63,985 nt of DNA, taken from positions 1-63,985 of the forward strand of contig QCKH01000009.1 in the NCBI GenBank assembly GCA_003215475.1, written 5' to 3'. Below the pieces are notes generated by a model. That model saw nothing but the letters and a program-made list of their open reading frames with translations. It had not been told where the DNA came from and did not search any database. The stretch comes from Prochlorococcus sp. AG-409-L21. GTDB lineage: Bacteria; Cyanobacteriota; Cyanobacteriia; PCC-6307; Cyanobiaceae. Position 1 is the first letter of the stretch. The number at the start of each line of letters is the position of its first letter. Positions 1 through 6,523 of the stretch are shown here, one piece after another. The position numbers were made by a program, and so were the translations under genes.

Positions 1-218
1 GTGTCCCCTTACGGTCTCTCACCACATTATATTATAAAGGTACGAAAAAAAATCCATATAAACAAATTTTCGATGAGGTTTTTTTAAAAAACTTTATAAA
101 AAAAATATATACGCAGGGTGGAGTCTACTCTTTCGGTTATATTTCAGAACCAGACCCACAATATAAAGGTACAAAAAATTTTTTAGACTACCAAATAATA
201 AGGGACTTTTTTTTATGA
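1..218 (+). CDS. 3' end of an unidentified protein (5' end outside window)
   Basis: An open frame beginning at base 3 runs 71 codons without a stop to TGA at 216-218 and has no start codon of its own, so it is probably the tail of a gene entering from the left. The peptide holds two related stretches, LYYKGTKKN and QYKGTKNFL, separated by a Gly/aromatic stretch (TQGGVYSFGY). The repeated DNA word tataaaggtac at both places is explained by this coding repeat. The family is not recognised. A late-type promoter for the next gene lies just beyond the stop, which fits a gene boundary here. Confidence 0.5.
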   Translation, partial: VPLRSLTTLYYKGTKKNPYKQIFDEVFLKNFIKKIYTQGGVYSFGYISEPDPQYKGTKNFLDYQIIRDFFL

Positions 219-230
219 AAGTTTTTCACT

Positions 231-239
231 ATATTTATA
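231..239 (+). promoter_or_regulatory. late-type promoter motif ATATTTATA
   Basis: The motif lies 4 nt before the ATG at 244. It belongs to the recurrent ATATTTAT[A/T] class found in front of tagged and virion genes. Confidence 0.5.
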
Positions 240-243
240 AAGT

Positions 244-426
244 ATGGATATGATACTACATATATTATTACTTTTTATTATTTTTTTATTATGGACATTA
301 GATAGATGGATTGCGTTATATCGATTAATTAGAAGAAAAAATAATAAAAGGATCCTTACAAAGAGAGAAAGGAAGTTAAATAAAACGTATAATAAAATTA
401 GAAATGACAGAACAAGTAATAATTAA
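244..426 (+). CDS. small single-pass membrane protein
   Basis: This 60-residue protein has one strongly hydrophobic segment (about residues 3-20, rich in L/I/F) followed by a basic, Lys/Arg-rich tail, so the tail should stay cytoplasmic. No family is recognised. It is the first of three overlapping tiny genes (the next starts at 404 inside it) and has a late-type motif directly upstream. Overlapping small membrane proteins in phages are often lysis or membrane-modifying proteins, but nothing here proves that. Confidence 0.55.
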   Translation: MDMILHILLLFIIFLLWTLDRWIALYRLIRRKNNKRILTKRERKLNKTYNKIRNDRTSNN

Positions 427-517
427 CACGCTATTGTATTTCCTATTTTTTATTATGGGAGTACGATTCGGTAGGAATATAGAGAAACTAAAAGAAAAAA
501 AGGATGATGAGAACTAA
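404..517 (+). CDS. 37-residue membrane peptide
   Basis: ATG at 404 opens a 37-codon frame overlapping the 3' end of the preceding gene by 23 nt in another frame. The peptide begins MTEQVIINTLLYF, has one hydrophobic segment (residues 6-20) and ends in a charged RNIEKLKEKKDDEN tail. The overlap with genes on both sides (the next ATG is at 504) suggests translational coupling. The function is unknown. Confidence 0.5.
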   Translation: MTEQVIINTLLYFLFFIMGVRFGRNIEKLKEKKDDEN

Positions 518-683
518 AGTAGACCCTTTTGACTATGATGAAATATATAGACTACCTATTATAGTAACTGAAAGAGATATTCAAATGGAACGTATATATA
601 TGGAATTCTATAATGATGAGTATTGGGAGAAATATAAGAATGAAAAAAATAAACAATATAGTGTTGACAATTACAATTATTAA
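504..683 (+). CDS. small soluble protein, unknown
   Basis: A 59-residue, acidic and Tyr-rich protein starting MMRTKVDPFDYDE. It overlaps the preceding mini-gene by 14 nt and closes this three-gene cluster. There is no signal peptide or membrane segment, and I recognise no family. Support comes from the tight overlap and from the codon use, which looks like that of the neighbours. Confidence 0.5.
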   Translation: MMRTKVDPFDYDEIYRLPIIVTERDIQMERIYMEFYNDEYWEKYKNEKNKQYSVDNYNY

Positions 684-968
684 TATTATATTTATAGTAT
701 AGTTGTTTGAAATAGTTTATAGATGAGGTAACACAATCTGTATTCGATTAAGTATAAGGGTTAATCCCCTTCTCTCCCTATAGGGGGGTTCATAATTGAT
801 AGTTTGGTTGTTAAGTATATAATGATTGGTTACCAGCGTAACATCTATAGACTAAGGGTGAATAGGAAAAACAATCCCCAATAGTTTTATCCCAAGATCC
901 CTGTAAAGGGGAAGGGAATATAGAGTTTTATACAAAGTATTTTCTCCCCTTTTTTTTATTCCCCATTA
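684..968. other. non-coding block with C/G tracts
   Basis: No convincing ORF is present on either strand. In a very AT-rich genome this stretch holds unusual runs of C and G with complementary partners, such as CCCC...GGGG at about 761-788 and paired C/G runs at about 875-950. These could fold as RNA or form G-rich structures. It precedes the orphan promoter at 969-1000. Confidence 0.5.
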
Positions 969-1000
969 TTTGACATTACCATTTATTATTCGTATATTTA
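969..1000 (+). promoter_or_regulatory. host-type promoter TTTG-N20-TATATTTA with no gene behind it
   Basis: TTTG at 969-972 and TATATTTA at 993-1000 are exactly 20 bp apart, like the other host-type promoters here. The same bases also contain ATATTTATA (994-1002). No start codon with a credible ORF follows within 250 bp, so the product may be an untranslated RNA. Confidence 0.55.
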
Positions 1001-1006
1001 TAGTAT

Positions 1007-1150
1007 TCAATTTTTAAATGTAGGGGGAGGGCGTAATATATAAAAACCCCCCTCCTATTTAACCCCTCTGGGGGGTCCCCCCTCCAGTACCCTCTAGGTA
1101 TCCCCCCTTCCCTCTGGGGGTGTTTTGACAAAATAAGGGGGGGTGATGTT
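1007..1150 (+). ncRNA. candidate structured small RNA
   Basis: Transcription from the promoter at 969-1000 would start near 1007 and run into sequence dense in complementary G and C runs. These include a GGAGGG run near 1023 facing CCCTCC near 1056, CCCC-TCT-GGGG near 1064, and CCCCC...GGGGG at about 1105-1120. The segment is non-coding. No known RNA family is recognised. Both ends are estimates. Confidence 0.35.
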
Positions 1151-1154
1151 CTCC

Positions 1155-1179
1155 ATAAATTTTCCAGGAAATTTTACAC
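1155..1179. repeat. palindromic element, copy 1
   Basis: Core TTTCCAGGAAAT within an A/T-rich near-palindrome. Two more copies lie at 1221-1245 and 1774-1798. The perfect core TTTCC-A-GGAAA would leave a one-base hairpin loop, so a protein-binding DNA operator is likelier than an RNA hairpin. Confidence 0.5.
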
Positions 1180-1220
1180 TATAGAAAACAATACCCAATT
1201 CTGGTGGGGGTTAGGTATTT

Positions 1221-1245
1221 GTAAATTTTTTCCAGAAAATTTTTA
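1221..1245. repeat. palindromic element, copy 2
   Basis: A variant with core TTTCCAGAAAA, ending 3 bp before the TTTG element of the promoter at 1249-1280. The placement suits a regulator-binding site. Confidence 0.45.
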
Positions 1246-1248
1246 TAA

Positions 1249-1280
1249 TTTGTGTATATGGTTTTTTTTCATTATATTTA
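1249..1280 (+). promoter_or_regulatory. host-type promoter TTTG-N20-TATATTTA
   Basis: TTTG is at 1249-1252 and TATATTTA at 1273-1280 with a 20-bp spacer. The ATG at 1286 follows after 5 nt, so the transcript would be nearly leaderless. This decides the start of the next gene. Confidence 0.6.
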
Positions 1281-1285
1281 ATATT

Positions 1286-1459
1286 ATGATTATAGAGTTT
1301 ATAAAACACGTATTCGGTATTTGTGGTGATCATTGGCATCCAAATGTATGGACGGTAGTTGCGTCCGCTCCGATAGTAGGTCCGATGGTATATTATGTGA
1401 AGTGTAAATGTGGTGGGTGGTTTAAACATAAAAACGACTGTAAACATAAAGATAAATAA
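1286..1459 (+). CDS. small Cys/His-rich protein
   Basis: I place the start at the ATG at 1286 (MIIEFIKHVFG), not the in-frame ATG at 1250, because the latter lies inside the promoter. The 57-residue product has a CGDHWH cluster near residue 12 and a CKCGGWFKHKNDCKH cluster near the C-terminus, separated by a hydrophobic stretch (TVVASAPIVGPMVYYV). The spacing would suit metal binding. No family is recognised, and the host-type promoter suggests early expression. Confidence 0.5.
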   Translation: MIIEFIKHVFGICGDHWHPNVWTVVASAPIVGPMVYYVKCKCGGWFKHKNDCKHKDK

Positions 1460-1467
1460 ATTAGGGA

Positions 1468-1476
1468 ATATTTATT
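1468..1476 (+). promoter_or_regulatory. late-type promoter motif ATATTTATT
   Basis: Three bases before the ATG at 1480, so a transcript would have essentially no leader. Confidence 0.45.
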
Positions 1477-1479
1477 TTT

Positions 1480-1734
1480 ATGAGGGGGATAATCACGATT
1501 TTAGTAATATTATTTTTTAGTGGGTGTGCGACTACGTATAAAGTGGTGGATAAAAAGGAAGTTACCATTTATATGATAGAGGATATTAAAACTAAGGAAG
1601 TAAAAATGATTATTTCAAAGAGGAGATTACATATAGGGGGATTAATTAAAATTAGAGAGTTACCATATATAGAACTTATCAACGGGGAATATATTGAACC
1701 TACTATATGGAAGGTTAAAAAAAAGAAACGATAA
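1480..1734 (+). CDS. small lipoprotein
   Basis: An 84-residue protein with a classical lipoprotein signal: MRGIITILVILFF followed by SGC, with the lipidated Cys at residue 16. The mature part is basic and beta-prone and ends in a Lys-rich tail. It should sit in an envelope membrane of the Gram-negative host. Phage lipoproteins serve in lysis (outer-membrane spanin) or superinfection exclusion, and the sequence does not decide between them. The late-type motif directly upstream favours late expression. Confidence 0.6.
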   Translation: MRGIITILVILFFSGCATTYKVVDKKEVTIYMIEDIKTKEVKMIISKRRLHIGGLIKIRELPYIELINGEYIEPTIWKVKKKKR

Positions 1735-1773
1735 TATATAACAACACCCATTTCAGGTAAAACCATCATAGGT

Positions 1774-1798
1774 GTAAATTTTTTCCAGGAAATTTTTA
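1774..1798. repeat. palindromic element, copy 3
   Basis: Core TTTTCCAGGAAATTTT, closely matching copy 1. It lies between the lipoprotein gene and the late-type promoter of the next gene. Confidence 0.5.
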
Positions 1799-1835
1799 GT
1801 ATACCTATTTAAATGGTTTTTTTATGTGGGTGACT

Positions 1836-1844
1836 ATATTTATA
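1836..1844 (+). promoter_or_regulatory. late-type promoter motif ATATTTATA
   Basis: 18 nt before the ATG at 1862. Confidence 0.5.
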
Positions 1845-1861
1845 ATAAAAAACAATATATT

Positions 1862-2290
1862 ATGAAAATTAAAAAGAATGGTAAGGTAATTAGATTAACA
1901 GAATCTGATCTTAAAAAGATTGTTAAGAGAGTATTAATAGAACAAGATGAAACACCTTCATATAAACAAGGTGATGTAATAACATTTATTGTAAGTGATT
2001 ATGCCGATGTTGAGGGTATGAATACAGGAGATGAAGTTAAATTTAAAATTTTTAATGCAACCCCTGATTATATTTACGGTGCATATTGTGATAGAGAAGG
2101 GAGACCTAGTTGTACTGCATCTTTAGGTGAATGGCAATCATTTGAAAAAGAAGGTAAGGGATATCATGGTAATGATAAATTTTTACAGTTTGATTTAGAG
2201 GATTATTGGAGAGCTTTTGAAGATGACGATGGTTGGTGTGCAGAAGTAGGTATGTATGATGATGAATTTTGCGGTATAATAAAGAAATAA
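1862..2290 (+). CDS. tagged putative internal head protein
   Basis: I choose the ATG at 1862 because it starts the tag MKIKKNGKVIRLTESDLKK...VLIEQ, which is almost identical to the N-terminus at 12025; an upstream in-frame ATG at 1826 lies before the promoter motif. The tag ends in L-I-E, a predicted prohead-protease site (L/I-x-E). The remaining ~115 residues form an acidic beta-rich domain with Cys pairs (about residue 80 and near the C-terminus). No family is recognised. By analogy with T4 internal proteins I infer packaging into the head. Confidence 0.6.
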   Translation: MKIKKNGKVIRLTESDLKKIVKRVLIEQDETPSYKQGDVITFIVSDYADVEGMNTGDEVKFKIFNATPDYIYGAYCDREGRPSCTASLGEWQSFEKEGKGYHGNDKFLQFDLEDYWRAFEDDDGWCAEVGMYDDEFCGIIKK

Positions 2291-2304
2291 TAAATTTGTG
2301 AATA

Positions 2305-2403
2305 ATGAAACAAAAGATTTGTAAATTAATTTGTAAAGTAACCTTTAATAAGGTATGTTTAGGATGGTGTGACACTAAATGTTGTACACCTATTAAAAAA
2401 TAG
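2305..2403 (+). CDS. 32-residue Cys-rich peptide
   Basis: ATG at 2305 to TAG at 2401. The peptide MKQKICKLICKVTF... contains six cysteines (C6, C10, C18, C22, C26, C27) in 32 residues and is basic. It fills the gap between two tagged genes, 14 nt after one and 5 nt before the next. It resembles metal-binding or disulfide-knotted micro-proteins, but no family is recognised. Confidence 0.4.
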   Translation: MKQKICKLICKVTFNKVCLGWCDTKCCTPIKK

Positions 2404-2408
2404 AAAAA

Positions 2409-2912
2409 ATGGGAAGATTAGGAAAATTAAAAAGAGAGGCTATATTAGAGGCTAACAAAAGAAACTTAGGGATTCTTACAGAAAATATTTCAGGTGATAC
2501 AACTACTTTAGATACAAAAGAAAAAGAAGTGAGTGATCACAATAAAGAGTTAGAAAAAGAGATTGAGTCTATGACTAAAAAATTAGAAAGTTTAGTGATG
2601 GATAAAAATATTAGTAAAATGCAATTTAAAAAGACATTAAAAGATCTTAGAAAAGAGAGAAAACTAATGAAACATATTAAAGGTTTAGAAAAGAAAATTG
2701 AAACAACTGAAAAAGATATTGAAAGTATAGAGAGTAAAGATGTTGACAAAATAGATATGAGAAGAAAAAAGTTACGTAAGTCATTAAAAGGTTTAGTGAC
2801 AGTAGTTATGGGAGCAATTGCAGCAAAAATAGCACTAGATTTTTCACCTGAACATAAAAGACACGTAAAGGGAATTATAGATACGTTACTGAATAAAGTT
2901 CGTAATATATAA
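2409..2912 (+). CDS. tagged coiled-coil protein
   Basis: A 167-residue protein starting MGRLGKLKREAILEANKR, nearly the same N-terminus as the gene at 7631 (MGRLAKLKRELMLESNKR) although the bodies differ. The tag contains I-L-E and L-T-E sites. Residues ~35-125 are a long, highly charged coiled coil. Residues ~128-150 (KGLVTVVMGAIAAKIAL) are a hydrophobic helix. It is followed by a terminator. Likely a packaged or core-associated protein. Confidence 0.6.
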   Translation: MGRLGKLKREAILEANKRNLGILTENISGDTTTLDTKEKEVSDHNKELEKEIESMTKKLESLVMDKNISKMQFKKTLKDLRKERKLMKHIKGLEKKIETTEKDIESIESKDVDKIDMRRKKLRKSLKGLVTVVMGAIAAKIALDFSPEHKRHVKGIIDTLLNKVRNI

Positions 2913-2933
2913 ATAAAATAAAAAGGAGAAATT

Positions 2934-2967
2934 AAAAAGGTATTATTAATTTAGTACCTTTTTTTTA
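2934..2967 (+). terminator. rho-independent terminator
   Basis: AAAAAGGTA pairs with TACCTTTTT around an A/T loop, followed by a run of T, directly after the gene ending at 2912. Confidence 0.7.
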
Positions 2968-2977
2968 TGCAAATATA

Positions 2978-3022
2978 TTGGAGCTAACTCGCGGAACTGT
3001 CGAAAACTCCCCCAGCCCCCTC
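2978..3022 (+). repeat. dispersed repeat, copy A
   Basis: One of three 45-47 bp related elements (others at 3911-3957 and 10637-10683). All start TTGGAG, have a CG-containing middle and end CCCCCAGCCCCCTC. Copies A and B flank the segment carrying a small gene and an HNH gene. Confidence 0.65.
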
Positions 3023-3046
3023 TTATTAAAAAAATCCCTTATTTTA

Positions 3047-3078
3047 TTTGATTTTCTAAAATTATTGGTTTATATTTG
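3047..3078 (+). promoter_or_regulatory. host-type promoter TTTG-N20-TATATTTG
   Basis: TTTG at 3047-3050, TATATTTG at 3071-3078, 20-bp spacer. The ATG follows 4 nt later at 3083, so the mRNA would be nearly leaderless. Confidence 0.7.
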
Positions 3079-3082
3079 TACT

Positions 3083-3298
3083 ATGATTTTAAAAGAACCA
3101 CAATTAGAAAAAAATAATGACGGTGCATATTGCATAGACATTATTGACGAAGAATTAGACATTATACAATGTAGATTTGATAATGATGGATGTGTTAATA
3201 TAAACACTGAAGATTATAGTTACATTACTTTATCTGAGGAAAATCTTATTAGACTATTAGAATTAATACAAGAGACAGAAGAATTGTACGGCAGTTAA
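3083..3298 (+). CDS. small acidic protein, unknown
   Basis: I place the start at MILKEPQLEKNN (3083), directly after the promoter; extending to an ATG at 2978 would translate repeat A and the promoter. The 71-residue product is acidic and ends in a predicted helix (LSEENLIRLLELIQETEELY). No family is recognised. It shares a transcript with the HNH gene 20 nt downstream, and the pair lies between direct repeats A and B, like a cassette. Confidence 0.55.
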   Translation: MILKEPQLEKNNDGAYCIDIIDEELDIIQCRFDNDGCVNINTEDYSYITLSEENLIRLLELIQETEELYGS

Positions 3299-3318
3299 TA
3301 ATGTAAATTTTTTTTACT

Positions 3319-3900
3319 ATGAAAAAAGTATGTTCATCGTGTTCGATTGAAAAACCGAATACAGAATTCTATTCAGGTAGAAATAAGTGTAAAGATTGTT
3401 ATAGGGAAGTTAAACGTAACTATGTTAAAAACAATCCAGAAAAGGTTGCGGAGTATAGACGCAAATACTATGAAGAAAATCAAGAGTATATCTTAGAACA
3501 AAAGAAAGATTATAGAAAACGTAATCGTCCCGCTATTAGAGAGTACCATAGAGTATATATGAAAGGTTATGTTGAAAGGAAATTAAAAACCGATAAATTA
3601 TATAAAGTAAAATATGTAACTCGTAAATTAATTGGATATAGTTTTTGGGCAGGTGGTTATACTAAAAAATCCCGTACTTTTGAATTGTTAGGGATTACAT
3701 ATGAAGAATTTTGTTCATACATGGAAAGTAAGTTTGAAAAAGGTATGAGTTGGGATAATCATGGTGAGTGGCATATTGATCATATTATTCCTTTGGTGAC
3801 TGCTAAATGTGAAGAAGATGTTATTAAACTAAATCATTACACTAACTTGCAACCATTGTGGGCAAAAGATAATCTCAGTAAAGGGTGTAAAATATTATAA
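3319..3900 (+). CDS. HNH endonuclease with N-terminal zinc ribbon
   Basis: The 193-residue protein starts with a zinc-binding region (CSSC at residues 5-8, a further CxxC near residue 26: CKDC). A very basic, Tyr/Arg-rich linker follows, then a C-terminal HNH nuclease core: EWHIDHIIPL, the Asn of LNHYTNLQPLW and the final DNLSKG. These are typical of free-standing phage HNH enzymes that nick DNA and may act as homing nucleases. It is flanked by repeats A and B and driven from a host-type promoter, so it looks like a mobile insertion. Confidence 0.8.
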   Translation: MKKVCSSCSIEKPNTEFYSGRNKCKDCYREVKRNYVKNNPEKVAEYRRKYYEENQEYILEQKKDYRKRNRPAIREYHRVYMKGYVERKLKTDKLYKVKYVTRKLIGYSFWAGGYTKKSRTFELLGITYEEFCSYMESKFEKGMSWDNHGEWHIDHIIPLVTAKCEEDVIKLNHYTNLQPLWAKDNLSKGCKIL

Positions 3901-3910
3901 AGACATTTAT

Positions 3911-3957
3911 TTGGAGTTGATCGACCGAATTGTTGTCTTCTCCCCCCAGCCCCCCTC
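3911..3957 (+). repeat. dispersed repeat, copy B
   Basis: Starts 10 bp after the HNH stop codon and aligns along its full length with copies A and C. It is followed by a T run. Confidence 0.65.
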
Positions 3958-3977
3958 GTCTTTTTTTTATTTGGGTT

Positions 3978-3986
3978 ATATTTATA
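3978..3986 (+). promoter_or_regulatory. late-type promoter motif ATATTTATA
   Basis: 15 nt before the ATG at 4002. Confidence 0.5.
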
Positions 3987-4001
3987 TAAAAAACTTATAT
4001 A

Positions 4002-5807
4002 ATGAAAAAGAAACTTACCTTAACTGAAGAAAGAAGTAGAATGTTAAAACTAATGAAATTTAGTTTTGATGATAACTCTGCAGATGTATTAGCTGAAGAA
4101 ACTATTAATACAGTAGATGATGTAGAGTGGACAGAAGAATCCGCAGAACAATTCAATGAAAATGTATTATATAAGTTGCAACTTTTAAAAGAAGAAGAGT
4201 TAAATGAAGAAGAAAACGATTTAGGTTTTGAAAGTGAAGAAGATGAAGAAGGGTTTTTAAATTATGCTGAACAATATTTTGAAAAATTATTGGGTGCAGA
4301 GCTGGATGAATTAATGGAGAGTGATAATAATGACTCTATAGTGATGGTGGAACAGGGACAAGGTGCCGATTGGTTATATAAGTTATTAAAAAGAGGTAAA
4401 GGTAAAAGAATAGCACGAAGAAAAAAAAGAAGAAGAAAAATAGAAGACTTTTTTGATTCTATATTCGGGGGTGGTGGTAAACCTAAAACCAAAAAACTTA
4501 AAAACCTAAAACGAAAATTAAAAGATTCTGGTAAAAATTTAAGACAATGGTTTAGGGGTACGATGAAAGACCTACGAAATAAGTGGAGAGACATGAAATT
4601 CGCCACTAAAAAGAAATTTTTAAGATTAGGTAGAAAACTGAGAAAAGGGTTAAAACTTACTATAGGTAAATATAAACCATCAGAAAGAAATGAAATGTTA
4701 TCTTCCGATGTTTTCACTGTAGATACACCATTTGAAGAATGGGATGAATTATTAAACTCCAAATACGCAAAAAAAATGGTTAGTTTAATGCGTAGTGGTT
4801 CTCAAAGAGCTTGGGAAGAATTAAAACAAGATGAAGAAAATAAAGGTTTTGCAGTTGCTGCCGTAGAGTACTTTATGGAAACATATAAAGAAAAGAAATG
4901 GAAGAAGGTAACTGTTGGTGTTGATCACGATGAAATCATAGAAAAAATACCAATAGAAAATGAAACAGAACCAGAAGATCCAAAATTCGAACCAATAGAA
5001 ATTCCATTCCCTGCATATAGTAAGGGTTCTAAACTATTTGAAGATAATGAATATACTATTGATAAAGCCGATGGACTTAAAAAGGAGGTTGAGTTATTCA
5101 TTGATAAACTTAAAGACGCAATGTCGGAATTAGATCCACCAGAAGGTAAACCCAGAGCGGCATTAACCAGTTTACAAGTAGATGCATCTTGTAGTAGATT
5201 TAGAAATGATGTTCCTGGATCACCAAATATGTCTTTTTATGAGTTAGCACAAAAAAGAATTGAGACTACCACAAAATATATTAAACAGGAATTAAAAAAG
5301 ATTGGTGTAATAGTACACGAAGACTATGTTGAAAGTTTTAACGCATCAGGTAGTAACGGAGATGGGTCATCAGGACCCAACCCACCTAAAGGATTTTCAT
5401 ATGTACCTGTAGGTAAAGGTGTCCCAATGAATGAAAATTGTCCATCTAATGTAGATGTTTGTAAGGTAGGGGGTAAAGAAGTTAATAGAAATGAGGCTGG
5501 TACACCACATGCAGACAAAAAAGAATATGATAAATATAAATATGTTGGTGGTTTTTTAGATATAATTTTAAATACTAATAAAAGAAGAGGTGGTGGTAGT
5601 TTACCACCAGATGAGGATGAGAAGTTTGAGGTTATATCAACAGAAACTGTAGAGTACCCAATTACTTTTTATACACCACCTAAAGATCCTTTTACTATTA
5701 GATTACCAAAAATTAATTTAAGATTTAAAGGTAAAGGTAGACCTACATATTTACCACCTAGAAGAACTAGAAGACAACGTTCTATTAGTTGTCCTGCGTT
5801 TGATTAG
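4002..5807 (+). CDS. large tagged putative internal head protein
   Basis: A 601-residue protein. Its first ~35 residues (MKKKLTLTEERSRMLKLMKF, then DDNSADVLAEE) match the N-terminus of the unrelated protein at 25251 (KKRMQELMGF, DNSHDILSEE). Predicted protease sites are L-T-E and L-A-E. A strongly acidic stretch (~40-115) is followed by a very basic Lys/Arg-rich region (~130-225), possibly DNA-binding. The rest is mixed, with a proline-rich and basic C-terminus. No enzymatic domain is recognised. Its 3' end overlaps the convergent gene by 4 nt. Confidence 0.6.
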   Translation: MKKKLTLTEERSRMLKLMKFSFDDNSADVLAEETINTVDDVEWTEESAEQFNENVLYKLQLLKEEELNEEENDLGFESEEDEEGFLNYAEQYFEKLLGAELDELMESDNNDSIVMVEQGQGADWLYKLLKRGKGKRIARRKKRRRKIEDFFDSIFGGGGKPKTKKLKNLKRKLKDSGKNLRQWFRGTMKDLRNKWRDMKFATKKKFLRLGRKLRKGLKLTIGKYKPSERNEMLSSDVFTVDTPFEEWDELLNSKYAKKMVSLMRSGSQRAWEELKQDEENKGFAVAAVEYFMETYKEKKWKKVTVGVDHDEIIEKIPIENETEPEDPKFEPIEIPFPAYSKGSKLFEDNEYTIDKADGLKKEVELFIDKLKDAMSELDPPEGKPRAALTSLQVDASCSRFRNDVPGSPNMSFYELAQKRIETTTKYIKQELKKIGVIVHEDYVESFNASGSNGDGSSGPNPPKGFSYVPVGKGVPMNENCPSNVDVCKVGGKEVNRNEAGTPHADKKEYDKYKYVGGFLDIILNTNKRRGGGSLPPDEDEKFEVISTETVEYPITFYTPPKDPFTIRLPKINLRFKGKGRPTYLPPRRTRRQRSISCPAFD

Positions 5808-6430
5808 AGTTGTGGTGAATTATAATGTAACTTTATAATTTCTTTATCTATTTGTGAAAATTCAGTAACTTCTGTCCATTTTTTCTGAAATATACTGTTA
5901 TTGTATTTTTTAGAGTCATTAGGGAATCCTAAACATTGTGTTAATTCTTCTCTTAATAAATGAGACAAACGAACTAAGTTTTTATTTCTGTCAGTATCAA
6001 TAAAAACTTTACTGTTTACTATAACATTACCGCTACTAGAAATCTCAAATATGCCCCAATTATATTTAAGTTGTTTAAGAGTTAATTCTCTTAAGTATTT
6101 TGGTTCATTTAATAAATCTGCAAAACCTATAGCATCTCCGAAATAAATGTATACATTGGATTCTGAACTATCCTCAACAATACTAATTTCTATAGAATGA
6201 ATTAAATAATTTAATTCATTTACTATCTCATTTAATTCCATATTTAATGAATCACTAATCTTACCGTCCACATAAATCTTTATATCTTTATAAAATCTTT
6301 TAGGTGTAATTTTACCACCCCACTCAGTTTTTGCACAGATTTCTTTATAATATTCGTTTATTTCTGATTTTGATTGACTATAACCATTTAAGGTTAAAAT
6401 GATTAGTAATATTGTGATTAAATGTTTCAT
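5804..6430 (-). CDS. secreted DUF2927-like protein
   Basis: A 208-residue protein with a cleavable signal peptide (MKHLITILLIILTLNGYSQS). The mature part resembles the DUF2927 family: a central VYIYFGDAIGF strand and a C-terminal LREELTQCLGFPND motif. DUF2927 proteins are exported and resemble inactive metallopeptidases, with no established function. It has no capsid tag and carries its own host-type promoter on the minus strand, so it should be made early and exported to the periplasm. Confidence 0.6.
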   Translation of the reverse strand: MKHLITILLIILTLNGYSQSKSEINEYYKEICAKTEWGGKITPKRFYKDIKIYVDGKISDSLNMELNEIVNELNYLIHSIEISIVEDSSESNVYIYFGDAIGFADLLNEPKYLRELTLKQLKYNWGIFEISSSGNVIVNSKVFIDTDRNKNLVRLSHLLREELTQCLGFPNDSKKYNNSIFQKKWTEVTEFSQIDKEIIKLHYNSPQL

Positions 6431-6446
6431 AACTGTTTGATTTATT

Positions 6447-6478
6447 CAAATATACGACAAATAATTTAAATATCCAAA
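6447..6478 (-). promoter_or_regulatory. host-type promoter TTTG-N20-TATATTTG
   Basis: On the minus strand, TTTG (6475-6478) and TATATTTG (6447-6454) are 20 bp apart, 16 nt before the gene starting at 6430. The same leader words (ATCAAACA) recur at 16943 and 27876. Confidence 0.75.
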
Positions 6479-6508
6479 TAAATAGATATTTTTTTTATTT
6501 AATTATAA

Positions 6509-6517
6509 ATATTTATT
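6509..6517 (+). promoter_or_regulatory. late-type promoter motif ATATTTATT
   Basis: 6 nt before the ATG at 6524. Confidence 0.5.
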
Positions 6518-6523
6518 AATGTA

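Noticed and set aside
1-218. Apparent direct repeat tataaaggtac (about 31 and 161) as a DNA element
   Set aside because: Both copies encode the YKGT-K stretches of the same open frame, so a protein repeat explains them.
684-1285. CRISPR array or tandem repeat
   Set aside because: The G/C tracts are irregular with no constant repeat and spacer lengths. No CRISPR array was seen anywhere in the window.
1774-1798. Palindrome as rho-independent terminator of the lipoprotein gene
   Set aside because: The perfect core leaves only a one-base loop, and the T run is not placed after a stable stem.
2978-3082. N-terminal extension of the gene at 3083 starting MELTRG
   Set aside because: It would translate the dispersed repeat A and the promoter elements; the start directly after the promoter is more likely.
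4262-4762. 166-codon minus-strand ORF
   Set aside because: Antisense shadow of the tagged gene 4002-5807; Ser/Leu/Phe-rich composition typical of the reverse complement of Lys/Glu-rich coding sequence.
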